Source: an uncultured Actinomycetes bacterium (lineage in GTDB: Bacteria > Actinomycetota > Actinomycetes > Nanopelagicales > Nanopelagicaceae). Taken from it: a DNA stretch of 61,933 bases. The translations under genes were made by a program, and so were the position numbers. Location: NCBI GenBank assembly GCA_903899375.1, contig CAIUIT010000082.1, forward strand, positions 1 to 61,933, in the 5' to 3' direction. The notes under the pieces are model-generated. The model searched no databases. It had not been told where the DNA came from and saw only the letters and a list, made by a program, of their open reading frames with translations. Position 1 is the first letter of the stretch. Each line of letters starts with the position of its first letter. Positions 47,812 to 55,514 of this stretch are shown here, piece by piece.

Positions 47812-48732
47812 TTGCAAATATCTGTTGCTTCCTCCTCCCTCATCGCCCTTCCCATTATCGAAGCGATTGTCGCCTCTGAACATACCCTCGCATCTGTGAT
47901 CACAACTCCTGACAGAAAAGTGGGACGTGGTCAGGTTGAAACTCCGACCGAATTGGCGGTTTGGAGCGAAGAGCAGGGTTACCTAGTCGCAAAACCATAT
48001 GACACGCCAACGCTCAACCAGCACCTTCTCGCGGCACAACCCCAACTTATTATTACTGCTTCCTATGGGCGCATGATTCCCGTTGAAGTTCTCCATGGAC
48101 CTCGCTTTGGGTGGCTCAATGTTCACTTCTCCCTTCTCCCGCGTTGGAGAGGCGCCGCTCCAGTTCAGTGGGCGCTTATGGAAGGGGAGAGCGCAACTGG
48201 CATCTCCATCTTTAAGCTAGATAAAGGCATGGATACTGGACCGGTCTATCTTCAAGAAGAGGTTGAGATCGGACCCGAGGATACAACTTCAGAACTGCTC
48301 GATCGCATGAGTAAGTTAGCAGGGATGCGCATCATGAACGTGGTCGCCGAAATTCGCAAGGGAGTAAAGCCCACCGCACAACCAACTGCCGGGATCACCT
48401 TGGCACCAAAGATTTCCAAAGAGATGGCGAAGTTGGATTGGAAGCTTGGCGCTGATGCCATCATGAGAAAAGTTCGAGCCTTAGATGATCGACCTGGCAC
48501 TTGGTCCACATTCAATGAAGAAAGAATTGGTATTCACCGACTAACAGAGTCGCTCCTTTCCAATACTCTTAAAACACCCGGCGAGGTCGCTCTTGTCGAA
48601 AACTCGCTTTTAATTCGTTGCCAAGACAGCACCTTAGAAATTTCAGAGGTCACCCCTGCCGGTAAGAAGCGTATGAAAGGTAGTGATTTCGCTCGTGGTG
48701 CACGCCTTTCCGGTGGAGAGCGTTTCGAGTAG
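47812..48732 (+). CDS. fmt: Methionyl-tRNA formyltransferase
   Basis: Folate-dependent enzyme of 306 aa that formylates initiator Met-tRNA. The N-terminal catalytic domain carries LNVHFSLLPRWRGAAPVQWAL with the conserved Asn-His pair and the distal Asp in KLDKGMDTGPVY; the C-terminal OB-like domain (about 205-306) binds tRNA. The TTG start 6 bases after def is the only reasonable one. It shares one base with rsmB. Confidence 0.95.
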   Translation: MQISVASSSLIALPIIEAIVASEHTLASVITTPDRKVGRGQVETPTELAVWSEEQGYLVAKPYDTPTLNQHLLAAQPQLIITASYGRMIPVEVLHGPRFGWLNVHFSLLPRWRGAAPVQWALMEGESATGISIFKLDKGMDTGPVYLQEEVEIGPEDTTSELLDRMSKLAGMRIMNVVAEIRKGVKPTAQPTAGITLAPKISKEMAKLDWKLGADAIMRKVRALDDRPGTWSTFNEERIGIHRLTESLLSNTLKTPGEVALVENSLLIRCQDSTLEISEVTPAGKKRMKGSDFARGARLSGGERFE

Positions 48733-50093
48733 TGTCTAACATTGGCAAAAGACCTAAGCCAGAGGCGGCACGTCTACTAGTTTTTCACTTATTGACTCAA
48801 GTTAATCGCCAAGGCGCTTACGCTAACCTGCGCCTACCTGAATTGTTATCAGAATCGAATATGGAAGAGCGCGATCGCGCCTTTGCGACTGAGCTTGGCT
48901 ATGGAACCTTACGCATGCAAGGAAAGCACGATGCGCTCATCAAACGACATATTGATCGACCCTTTGAAGAGGTTGATTCTGGCATCATAGATCTGCTCCG
49001 TATGGGTATTCACCAAGTAAAAGAGATGCGCGTTCCCGATCATGCTGCCGTGAGCGAGACCGTCGAAGTTGCTCGCGCAACTATCGGGGAATCCAAAGCA
49101 ACGTTTGTCAATGCGATTTTGCGGAAAGCGACTGCAGATCTAACCTTCGAATCTGATTCCGCTGCTATCTCCGATTCTAAAGCGCGACTTGCCACACTCT
49201 ATTCACATCCGCAATGGATCGTTGCCGCGTTTTACGATCGACTCCAAGATTGGGCGAGCGTCGAGCAACTTTTACAAGCAGATAACGTTCCAGCAAAGCC
49301 GAATTTGATTGCCTGGCCGGGTCGGAGCACAGTTGAAGAATTGATAGCTGAAGGCGGAGAGCCACTCGCGTGGACTAAGAACGGCGTGCTCTCGGCCAAG
49401 ATGCCTGGTGCTTACAAGGCGATCAGAGAACGGCGTGCCGGGGTACAAGACCGCGGCTCGCAACTCGTTTCCCAAATATTTCTCAACACCGCCAATTCGA
49501 TTGCAGATGGCGACAGCCTTTCATGGCTCGACATGTGCGCCGGACCTGGAGGTAAGGCTTCGGCTCTTTTTACCGACTTGTTGCAGAATCGTCCACAAGA
49601 TTCATTCATGGCTAATGAACCAAGTGAACATAGAGCTCGCCTCGTCTCTCACGTCATACCAGTTGAAAATGTCATGATTCATTCTGGTCAGGAGTTGCCA
49701 GCGCTTGGTGCGATGTACGACCGCATTATCATCGACGCCCCATGCACCGGGCTCGGCGCCCTTCGCCGCCGCCCAGAGGCACGCTGGCGCCGTACTCCAC
49801 AAGATCTTAAAGAATTGGTGATGACCCAAAAGGAGCTTCTTGCTTCCGGCCTACAACTTCTCAAGCCAGGTGGTTTGCTCGCTTATGTGACCTGTTCTCC
49901 ACACCTCTTAGAGACCAAGGCCCAAGTTTTAGAAGTGTTGCATCACAATAGGGATCTCAAGAGAGTTGATATTAAGCCCTTTTTACCGAACCACGTCCCG
50001 GTTCGAACTATCACGCCAGAAGGTGCGCTCCAATTGTGGACTCATCTAGATGATTCAGATTCAATGTTCATGGCTTTATTCACCCGTAATTAA
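48732..50093 (+). CDS. rsmB: 16S rRNA (cytosine-967-C5)-methyltransferase RsmB
   Basis: SAM-dependent RNA methyltransferase of 453 aa. The N-terminal NusB-like RNA-binding domain (about 1-145) starts ARLLVFHLLTQVNRQGAYANL. The Rossmann domain shows the SAM loop LDMCAGPGGKASAL and both catalytic cysteines in IDAPCTGLGALRRRPEARW and AYVTCSPHLLET. GTG start overlaps the fmt stop. Confidence 0.95.
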   Translation: MSNIGKRPKPEAARLLVFHLLTQVNRQGAYANLRLPELLSESNMEERDRAFATELGYGTLRMQGKHDALIKRHIDRPFEEVDSGIIDLLRMGIHQVKEMRVPDHAAVSETVEVARATIGESKATFVNAILRKATADLTFESDSAAISDSKARLATLYSHPQWIVAAFYDRLQDWASVEQLLQADNVPAKPNLIAWPGRSTVEELIAEGGEPLAWTKNGVLSAKMPGAYKAIRERRAGVQDRGSQLVSQIFLNTANSIADGDSLSWLDMCAGPGGKASALFTDLLQNRPQDSFMANEPSEHRARLVSHVIPVENVMIHSGQELPALGAMYDRIIIDAPCTGLGALRRRPEARWRRTPQDLKELVMTQKELLASGLQLLKPGGLLAYVTCSPHLLETKAQVLEVLHHNRDLKRVDIKPFLPNHVPVRTITPEGALQLWTHLDDSDSMFMALFTRN

Positions 50094-50101
50094 CGATTCG
50101 C

Positions 50102-50107
50102 TAGAGT
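50102..50107 (+). promoter_or_regulatory. -10 box TAGAGT for leaderless rpe
   Basis: TAGAGT ends 6 bases before the rpe ATG in the 20-base gap after rsmB. Confidence 0.5.
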
Positions 50108-50113
50108 GGTCCA

Positions 50114-50770
50114 ATGACGACCCGTATCTGTCCGAGTATCCTCAACGCCGATCACTCTCGTCTCTTGGAAGAGATTGACCGAGTCGCCAGTGCAGATCTC
50201 TTGCATCTGGATGTCATGGATAACATCTTCGTACCGAATCAGACTTTTTCACTGCAAGAATGTCGCGAGATAATCGAACACTCACGCATACCCGTAGATT
50301 CACATCTCATGATCGCCAATCCAGATGAGGATGCGATTGCATATGCAGAGGCCGGAAGCGCCAGCGTCACCTTTCATTTTGAGGCGAGTAGAAATCCTCG
50401 CCAGACGATAGCGCAATTAAAGAGTTCAGGGTCGCGGGTCGGTTTGGCAATTAAACCGAAGACCTCTTTCGAGGCGATAGCTGATCTTCTAGGTGAGATA
50501 AATATGCTTTTGGTAATGACGGTAGAGCCGGGCTTTGGAGGACAAAGTTTTATGGCCGATCAACTTCCCAAGATTGAAAGCGCCCGGGCTGCCATCTCCC
50601 AGATGCGCGGGGAACTTCCTTGGCTACAAGTGGATGGTGGCATTTCCCTCGAAACCATAGCTCTCGCTTCTCGTGCCGGGGCGGATACCTTTGTGGCGGG
50701 CAGTGCGATATATAAGGCGCAGAATCCTGCTGAAATGATCGCCATTCTGAGAGTTGCCGCAGAGTTATAG
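50114..50770 (+). CDS. rpe: Ribulose-phosphate 3-epimerase
   Basis: TIM-barrel enzyme of 218 aa in the pentose phosphate pathway that interconverts ribulose and xylulose 5-phosphate. ICPSILNADHSRLLEEI, LHLDVMDNIFVPNQTF, MTVEPGFGGQSFM and VDGGISLETI are the family signatures, with the metal-binding His/Asp residues intact. Some residues (FDVMDG to LDVMDN) are slightly unusual. The ATG is set by TAGAGT. Confidence 0.94.
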   Translation: MTTRICPSILNADHSRLLEEIDRVASADLLHLDVMDNIFVPNQTFSLQECREIIEHSRIPVDSHLMIANPDEDAIAYAEAGSASVTFHFEASRNPRQTIAQLKSSGSRVGLAIKPKTSFEAIADLLGEINMLLVMTVEPGFGGQSFMADQLPKIESARAAISQMRGELPWLQVDGGISLETIALASRAGADTFVAGSAIYKAQNPAEMIAILRVAAEL

Positions 50771-50801
50771 CTTTCGGCGAGGCATTCCAACCACCCTGTG
50801 A

Positions 50802-50807
50802 GATAAT
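50802..50807 (+). promoter_or_regulatory. -10 box GATAAT of the riboswitch transcript
   Basis: GATAAT sits so that transcription would begin near 50814, just before the first strand of the FMN aptamer P1 helix. Confidence 0.45.
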
Positions 50808-50815
50808 TTCTCCAC

Positions 50816-50940
50816 GTTGTTCCGGGGTCGGTGTAATTCCGAACCGGCGGTTAAAGTCCGCGACCCGATGGCATCCAGCTAGCGGTGGATTTGGCGAAAT
50901 TCCAAAACCGACGGTTAAAGTCCGGATGAGAGGGACACGT
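50816..50940 (+). promoter_or_regulatory. FMN riboswitch (RFN element)
   Basis: The aptamer core is unmistakable: GGTGTAATTCCGAACCGGCG, GGTTAAAGTCCGCGACCCG, then CCGACGGTTAAAGTCCGGAT and GAGAGGGACA. P1 can form from TGTTCC (50818-50823) and GGGACA (50932-50937). The 87 bases after the aptamer hold a hairpin (TGATTC/GAATCA) but no U-tract terminator, so control is probably translational. The 5' strand can alternatively pair with ACCCCGGAGTA at 50981-50991. It precedes a riboflavin-type transporter, so FMN would shut off riboflavin uptake. Confidence 0.95.
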
Positions 50941-51026
50941 AAAGGTTTGATTCCTCGTTGAATCACGCCTTAATGTGGCTACCCCGGAGTATGCGCTGAA
51001 ACTAACGCAAAAAGGGGGAACAACCA

Positions 51027-51710
51027 ATGTCAGTTATTCACTGGCTTTTTAATGCACAAGTTCATTTCGGGAATAAATATACGCAGTCGATTTATTGGAA
51101 AGAGATCATCGGAAATATCTTTGGGTTGGGCAGCGCCCTTCTCGGAATGCGCCGCAAAATGTGGGCGTGGCCGATTGGAATCATCGGAAACGTTCTGCTA
51201 TTTACTCTCTTCATTGGAAGCATGTGGGATCCACATCAGACCAGTCGCATCATGTTGGGGCAGGCAGGTCGCCAACTCCTCTTGATTGCAGTCAGCCTTT
51301 ACGGCTGGCAGAAGTGGAGTCAAAACCGCAAGAGGTCGGCCGACTCATCTAAGCCACCAGTGGAGATCCGCTGGACTACTCCCCGAGAGAAGATGGTTCT
51401 CATTCCAGCCACGATCGCCTTTTACTTCGCTACGTTCTACACGATCACTGCCATCGGCGGATCGTGGAATATCGCTGCCGATACCTGGATCTTCACGGGT
51501 ACAGCTCTTGCCACCTATGGGCTAGCCCGTGGTTTCGTTGAATTCTGGTTGGTATGGATTGCGGTAGATGCAGTCGGAGTTCCGCTGGATATTCGGGGCC
51601 ATTACTATCCAACGGCATTTATGTATATCTTCTATGGCGCCTTCGTAATATGGGGATTCATAACATGGCTTCTGGTGGCCAAACGAGAAAAAGAGGCTCG
51701 TCTCGTTTAA
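51027..51710 (+). CDS. PnuC-family riboflavin transporter (PnuX/RibM-like)
   Basis: Integral membrane protein of 227 aa with about seven helices, of the PnuC fold. [32 protein letters not shown] and [20 protein letters not shown] match PnuC-type vitamin transporters. PnuC proteins take up nicotinamide riboside, but those placed behind FMN riboswitches in actinobacteria (RibM/PnuX) import riboflavin by facilitated diffusion followed by trapping as FMN. The riboswitch here makes riboflavin the likely substrate. A strong Shine-Dalgarno AAAGGGGG is 8 bases before the ATG and may be the control point. Confidence 0.88.
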   Translation: MSVIHWLFNAQVHFGNKYTQSIYWKEIIGNIFGLGSALLGMRRKMWAWPIGIIGNVLLFTLFIGSMWDPHQTSRIMLGQAGRQLLLIAVSLYGWQKWSQNRKRSADSSKPPVEIRWTTPREKMVLIPATIAFYFATFYTITAIGGSWNIAADTWIFTGTALATYGLARGFVEFWLVWIAVDAVGVPLDIRGHYYPTAFMYIFYGAFVIWGFITWLLVAKREKEARLV

Positions 51711-51738
51711 TAGTGCGCGAGTGGGGTAGCCCGACACT

Positions 51739-51744
51739 TAGAAT
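51739..51744 (+). promoter_or_regulatory. -10 box TAGAAT for leaderless hisE
   Basis: TAGAAT ends directly before the ATG at 51745, too close to serve it, and 6 bases before the second ATG at 51751. This selects 51751 as the real start. Confidence 0.5.
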
Positions 51745-51750
51745 ATGGGA

Positions 51751-52014
51751 ATGAAATCCTTCGAAGAACTGTGGATAGAGCTCAATGAAAAGGCCCGCAC
51801 TCGGCCAGCGGGCTCTTCCACGGTCAGCGCTCTCGATGATGGCATTCACGCCATGGGAAAGAAGATTATCGAGGAAGCAGGAGAGGTCTGGCTGGCAGCC
51901 GAACATGAAAGCGATGAAGCTTTAGCACTTGAAATCTCGCAATTGCTTTATCGATTACAGGTTCTGATGATCGCTCGTGGAATTTCGCCTTCCGACGTTT
52001 ACAAAGTTCTGTAA
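51751..52014 (+). CDS. hisE: Phosphoribosyl-ATP pyrophosphatase
   Basis: Small all-helical MazG-like enzyme of 87 aa for the second histidine step. [22 protein letters not shown] carries the metal-binding EExxE, and [18 protein letters not shown] is the second helix pair, although the usual EAADLLYH has become EISQLLYR. The start two codons after the ORF-track ATG is favoured by the promoter spacing. hisG follows after 16 bases. Confidence 0.92.
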   Translation: MKSFEELWIELNEKARTRPAGSSTVSALDDGIHAMGKKIIEEAGEVWLAAEHESDEALALEISQLLYRLQVLMIARGISPSDVYKVL

Positions 52015-52030
52015 GGGGCAGGGGACCATC

Positions 52031-52876
52031 ATGCTAAAGGTAGCAATTCCTAACAAGGGTTCCCTCTCGGACTCTGCAATCGCCATGCTAAAAGAGGCGG
52101 GTTATCGCCAACGTACAGACTCACGTGACCTCACTCTGATTGACCCAGAGAATGAAATCGAGTTTTACTATCTTCGTCCACGTGATATCGCCGTCTACGT
52201 TGCCAGTGGGGAACTTGAAGTAGGAATCACGGGACGTGATCTACTCATTGACAGTGGAGCGCTTGCGACAGAGATTTTGGCTTTGGATTTTGGAAAGAGT
52301 ACATTCCGATTTGCAGCGCCTATTGGCAACTCATTTACTGAGAAGAGCCTCGCCGGAAAGCGCATCGCAACAGCTTATCCAGGACTAGTAACTAGCCATT
52401 TCCAAAAAATTGGAATCCAGGTCGATGTCGTTCGCTTGGATGGAGCCGTTGAAAGTTCGGTCCGGCTCGGAGTTGCTGATGCAATAGCCGACGTGGTTTC
52501 AACGGGAGGAACGCTGCGACAAGCCGGGCTCTCCACCTTCGGGGACCCAATACTTCAGAGCGAAGCGATTCTCATTGAACGTCCATCGACACCTCGCTCA
52601 ACCGAGGTTGAAACGCTTCTACGTCGCCTGCAAGGCGTCGTTATCGCCCGCCAGTACGTCTTGGTTGATTACGATGTTAAGTCTGAGTTCCTCGACGCGG
52701 CATGCGCTCTTACGCCGGGAATAGAATCACCAACCATTTCTCCGCTGCAACGCAGCGATTGGAATGCCGTCCGTGCGATGGTAAAGCGAAGTGATATAAA
52801 TCGAATTATGGATGATCTATGGAAGGTAGGAGCACGCGGCATTCTTGTAACCGATATTCACGCCTGTCGCCTATAA
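52031..52876 (+). CDS. hisG: ATP phosphoribosyltransferase, long form
   Basis: First enzyme of histidine synthesis, 281 aa. KVAIPNKGSLSDSAIAMLKEAGY begins the periplasmic-binding-like catalytic domain, and DVVSTGGTLRQAGL is the PRPP loop. The C-terminal domain (about 205-281, ending VRAMVKRSDINRIMDDLWKVGARGILV) is the ACT-like histidine-sensing domain of the long form, so no HisZ is needed. The ORF track starts inside hisE; the ATG at 52031 has AGGGGCAGGGG upstream. It converges on serB with a 6-base gap. Confidence 0.95.
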   Translation: MLKVAIPNKGSLSDSAIAMLKEAGYRQRTDSRDLTLIDPENEIEFYYLRPRDIAVYVASGELEVGITGRDLLIDSGALATEILALDFGKSTFRFAAPIGNSFTEKSLAGKRIATAYPGLVTSHFQKIGIQVDVVRLDGAVESSVRLGVADAIADVVSTGGTLRQAGLSTFGDPILQSEAILIERPSTPRSTEVETLLRRLQGVVIARQYVLVDYDVKSEFLDAACALTPGIESPTISPLQRSDWNAVRAMVKRSDINRIMDDLWKVGARGILVTDIHACRL

Positions 52877-52882
52877 GAGAAA

Positions 52883-53530
52883 CTAATTTTGCTCCGTAAT
52901 TCCCATTAGCCCAAGCACCTGCAGTAAATTGCCATCATTTATGGAGTGCATCGCTGCAGCTTGAACTTTAGGCTTTGCATTAAATGCGATGCTCAACCCG
53001 GCAATTGCCATCATGCCCAAGTCGTTAGCCCCATCTCCCACAGCCACTGTCTGGGACAAGGGGATCCCAAGCTGCAGGGCGATCTCCTTCAAGAATTCAG
53101 CCTTTCCTAAACTGGTGATCAATGCACCCGTCGTACGCCCCGTAAGAACGCCATCGACACTCTCCAGGTGGTTTGCCCGGAAGTAATCCACCCCTGCAGT
53201 TCTCAAAATTGGATGAATTATATTTTCGAATCCCCCGGAGACCACGGCAACTTTGTGACCAGCGGCGTGAAGTTGATCAACCATCTCTTGTGCCCCACGA
53301 GAAAGGGAGATCTCCCTTCGAACCTGGTCGAAGATCTCTACTGGCAAACCCTTGAGCAGGGCCACCCTTTGCGCAAGCGAGGCGCTGAAATCTACATCCC
53401 CGCGCATCGATCGTTCCGTGATAGCGGCGACTTCCTCTCCCACCCCTGCGTGTGCGGCCAGAAGATCGATCACCTCTTGTTGGATAAAGGTGGAGTCCAT
53501 GTCGAGCACCACCAAACGTTGCCCATTCAT
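52883..53530 (-). CDS. serB: Phosphoserine phosphatase, catalytic domain
   Basis: HAD-superfamily phosphatase of 215 aa for the last step of serine synthesis. D10-M-D12-S-T14 holds the nucleophile and acid, VAVVSGGF is motif 2, LGKAEFL has the motif 3 lysine and GDGANDLGMM is motif 4; FNAKP follows as in SerB. In other actinobacteria SerB carries one or two ACT domains in front of this region. Here an ACT-domain ORF ends in TAA just 9 bases upstream, in the same frame, so the gene is split by a single stop codon. The ATG at 53530 has no close Shine-Dalgarno (AAAGGG is 14 bases away); translation may restart after the ACT stop. Confidence 0.93.
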   Translation of the reverse strand: MNGQRLVVLDMDSTFIQQEVIDLLAAHAGVGEEVAAITERSMRGDVDFSASLAQRVALLKGLPVEIFDQVRREISLSRGAQEMVDQLHAAGHKVAVVSGGFENIIHPILRTAGVDYFRANHLESVDGVLTGRTTGALITSLGKAEFLKEIALQLGIPLSQTVAVGDGANDLGMMAIAGLSIAFNAKPKVQAAAMHSINDGNLLQVLGLMGITEQN

Positions 53531-53539
53531 CGGGAGGCT

Positions 53540-53806
53540 TTAAACCCTTTCCGAGTAATCGATTGCAACGTCAAAACCAGTGCTGGCCCCAAAATCAACG
53601 AGATCAGCTTCAATGGCTTGGACATGGGCGCGATCACATGTAATCAAGAACCCCACGATCAGACGGCCGCGCAGGGCAATCTTCTGGACTTCTAGGATTT
53701 TCAGTGTAAAAGGTTCCAAGACGGCGCGCAGGGACTCTTCGACCCCGGGGACGTCATTTGATGAGAGCAGGATAAGAGCGTCAAACTCATTTTGGAGTGC
53801 AGGCAT
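53540..53806 (-). CDS. ACT-domain protein, severed N-terminal part of SerB
   Basis: A protein of 88 aa from the ATG at 53806 (PALQNEFDALILLSSND...). It fits the ACT-like N-terminal domain of SerB: LILLSSNDVPGVEESLRAVLEP and a C-terminal GFDVAIDYSERV that would run straight into the phosphatase. The TAA stop and the next 9 bases (AGCCTCCCG) are in frame with the serB ATG, so a read-through product would be a normal ACT-SerB. TAATCT ends 7 bases before the ATG, marking a leaderless start; the track's TTG at 53833 lies upstream of that box. It may act as a separate serine-sensing subunit, or the stop may be a recent mutation or sequencing error. Confidence 0.6.
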   Translation of the reverse strand: MPALQNEFDALILLSSNDVPGVEESLRAVLEPFTLKILEVQKIALRGRLIVGFLITCDRAHVQAIEADLVDFGASTGFDVAIDYSERV

Positions 53807-53813
53807 GAGGCGA

Positions 53814-53819
53814 AGATTA
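53814..53819 (-). promoter_or_regulatory. -10 box TAATCT for the ACT-serB unit
   Basis: On the minus strand TAATCT ends 7 bases before the ATG at 53806. Confidence 0.5.
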
Positions 53820-53842
53820 GCCTGTATCACCAAATGAAAGGG

Positions 53843-53848
53843 TATCTT
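53843..53848 (+). promoter_or_regulatory. -10 box TATCTT for the ABC ATPase operon
   Basis: TATCTT ends 8 bases before the GTG at 53857, giving at most a one- or two-base leader. Confidence 0.35.
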
Positions 53849-53856
53849 TCACCATT

Positions 53857-54645
53857 GTGAGCCTCGTATTAGATCTTCAAGATGTTTCCGTGATCAGGGA
53901 TGGTGTAACGATTCTGGGCCCACTCTCTTGGAGGGTCTCCACGGGAGAGCGTTGGGTGGTTCTTGGCCCGAATGGGGCAGGCAAGAGCACCCTCTTTGCG
54001 CTTGCAGGTTCACTCATTCATCCATCACGAGGTTTGGTTTCAATTCTGGATTCACAAATGGGTAGGACTGATGTATTTGAACTTCGTCCGCGCATCGGAA
54101 TGACTTCAAATGCGATTGTCGAGTTAATCCCCGAAGATGAAAACGTAATGAACGTCGTCATGACTTCCGCATATGCCATTGTCGGGCGCTGGCAGGAAAG
54201 TTATGACCTCTGGGACGAATCGAGAGCCTTGAGCTTGCTAACTATTCTTGGAGTTCGTTCACTTAAAGACCGCACCTTCGGAACGCTGAGCGAAGGCGAG
54301 AAGAAGAGAGTTCTTATAGCACGGGCTCTCATGCCTAATCCAGAGTTGCTTCTGCTCGACGAGCCGGCAGCAGGGTTAGATTTAGGCGGTCGAGAAGATT
54401 TGCTCCGCCGTTTGAATGCTCTTGCTCTGGACCCAGCTAGCCCAGCGACAATCATCGTTACGCACCACGTTGAAGAGATTCCGCAGGGAACGACGCACTG
54501 TCTGCTATTAAGCGATGGGCTCGTCGTTGCTCAGGGTGAACTTAGAGATGTACTTACCTCACAGAATCTTTCGATTGCATATGACATTGCCATCGAGGTG
54601 CAAGAAGAGAGCGGTCGATATTTCGCCCGCGCTAGCGATCGATAG
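53857..54645 (+). CDS. ABC transporter ATP-binding protein without adjacent permease
   Basis: ABC ATPase of 262 aa. Walker A is VLGPNGAGKSTLFAL, the signature is TLSEGEKKRVLIARAL, Walker B is LLLLDEPAAGLDLGG and the switch His is in IIVTHHVEEIPQG. It resembles YlmA/ModF-like stand-alone ATPases. Mycobacteria also have an ABC ATPase gene beside serB2, so the linkage is old. No membrane partner or binding protein is next to it; uppP follows after 8 bases. Substrate unknown. Confidence 0.88.
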   Translation: MSLVLDLQDVSVIRDGVTILGPLSWRVSTGERWVVLGPNGAGKSTLFALAGSLIHPSRGLVSILDSQMGRTDVFELRPRIGMTSNAIVELIPEDENVMNVVMTSAYAIVGRWQESYDLWDESRALSLLTILGVRSLKDRTFGTLSEGEKKRVLIARALMPNPELLLLDEPAAGLDLGGREDLLRRLNALALDPASPATIIVTHHVEEIPQGTTHCLLLSDGLVVAQGELRDVLTSQNLSIAYDIAIEVQEESGRYFARASDR

Positions 54646-54653
54646 GGGAGAAG

Positions 54654-55514
54654 ATGTTTCATTTTACATTTTTGCAAGCAGGGATGACTGGACTGATTCA
54701 GGGAATCACGGAGCTCTTTCCAATTTCGAGTCTGGGCCACGCCGTTCTAGTTCCAGCTTGGTTGGGGGGCTCATGGCGAGTCTTCTCAGATACACCGCAA
54801 TACCTCCTCATAGCAGTGGCCTTCCACCTGGCCAGCGCCGTCGCTCTCTTTATAGTCTTCGCTCCGCGCTGGATTGCGATACTTCGTTCAGTTGTATCCT
54901 GGAATAAGGGCTCATCAAATTTCAAACTGTTTTGGTTATTAGTTCTTGGAACAATTCCAGTGGGTCTCATTGGCGTCGCATTTAACAATTTCTTTCAGCG
55001 CAATTTTCAAAAGCCACTGGCCGCTGGAATCTTTCTTACGATCAATGGATTGATCCTCTTTAGCGCTGAAAGACTTACTTCGAGAAGACACGCTCACGCT
55101 ATTCCTGCTGATCAAAATCTGGCCATCGTCGAACGTGTATCTACGGGTCAAGCCCTCATCATCGGAGTCGGGCAGAGCGCTGCGCTCTTCGCAGGTATTA
55201 GTCGATTTGGAATCACCGTCTCTGCTGGAATGCTTCGGGGTCTCTCTCGCTCTGTCGCTGCCGATTTCGCTTTTCTCTTATCTTTTCCAGTAATCCTGGG
55301 GGCATCCATTGTTAAATTGCCTAAGTTGGGTAATGGTGAATTGGCGGGGTCCTACGGAGCGCTCACATTTGGCGTTGCCATCGCCTTCGTGGCAACAATA
55401 TTCAGCGTAAAGGTTTTGACACGTTGGTTTAAGAGCAATTCACTCCGTCCCTTCGCTGCCTATTGCCTAGTCGTTGGCCTCATCTCAATAATCAGATTTG
55501 GCTTCATTAACTGA
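54654..55514 (+). CDS. uppP: Undecaprenyl-diphosphatase
   Basis: Membrane protein of 286 aa (BacA family) that recycles the lipid carrier of peptidoglycan synthesis. The N-terminal motif is GITELFPISSLGHAVLV with the catalytic Glu, Ser pair and His. The second motif, GQSAALFAGISRFGITVSAGMLRGLSR, keeps the essential Arg but has SRFG where E. coli has SRSG. About eight helices. GGGGAG precedes the ATG. Actinobacteria often carry uppP near the phosphoglycerate mutase-DUF3090-mshC cluster, as here. Confidence 0.92.
   Translation: MFHFTFLQAGMTGLIQGITELFPISSLGHAVLVPAWLGGSWRVFSDTPQYLLIAVAFHLASAVALFIVFAPRWIAILRSVVSWNKGSSNFKLFWLLVLGTIPVGLIGVAFNNFFQRNFQKPLAAGIFLTINGLILFSAERLTSRRHAHAIPADQNLAIVERVSTGQALIIGVGQSAALFAGISRFGITVSAGMLRGLSRSVAADFAFLLSFPVILGASIVKLPKLGNGELAGSYGALTFGVAIAFVATIFSVKVLTRWFKSNSLRPFAAYCLVVGLISIIRFGFIN

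Noticed and set aside
47253-47903. 216-codon minus-strand ORF, and similar long antisense ORFs at 28665-29312, 43065-43679, 35897-36445, 53168-53695 and 56382-57020
   Set aside because: Each lies opposite a clearly recognised gene (def/fmt, aroC/aroK, coaBC, carA/carB, serB, alcohol dehydrogenase), has no recognisable motifs and is explained as a shadow frame.
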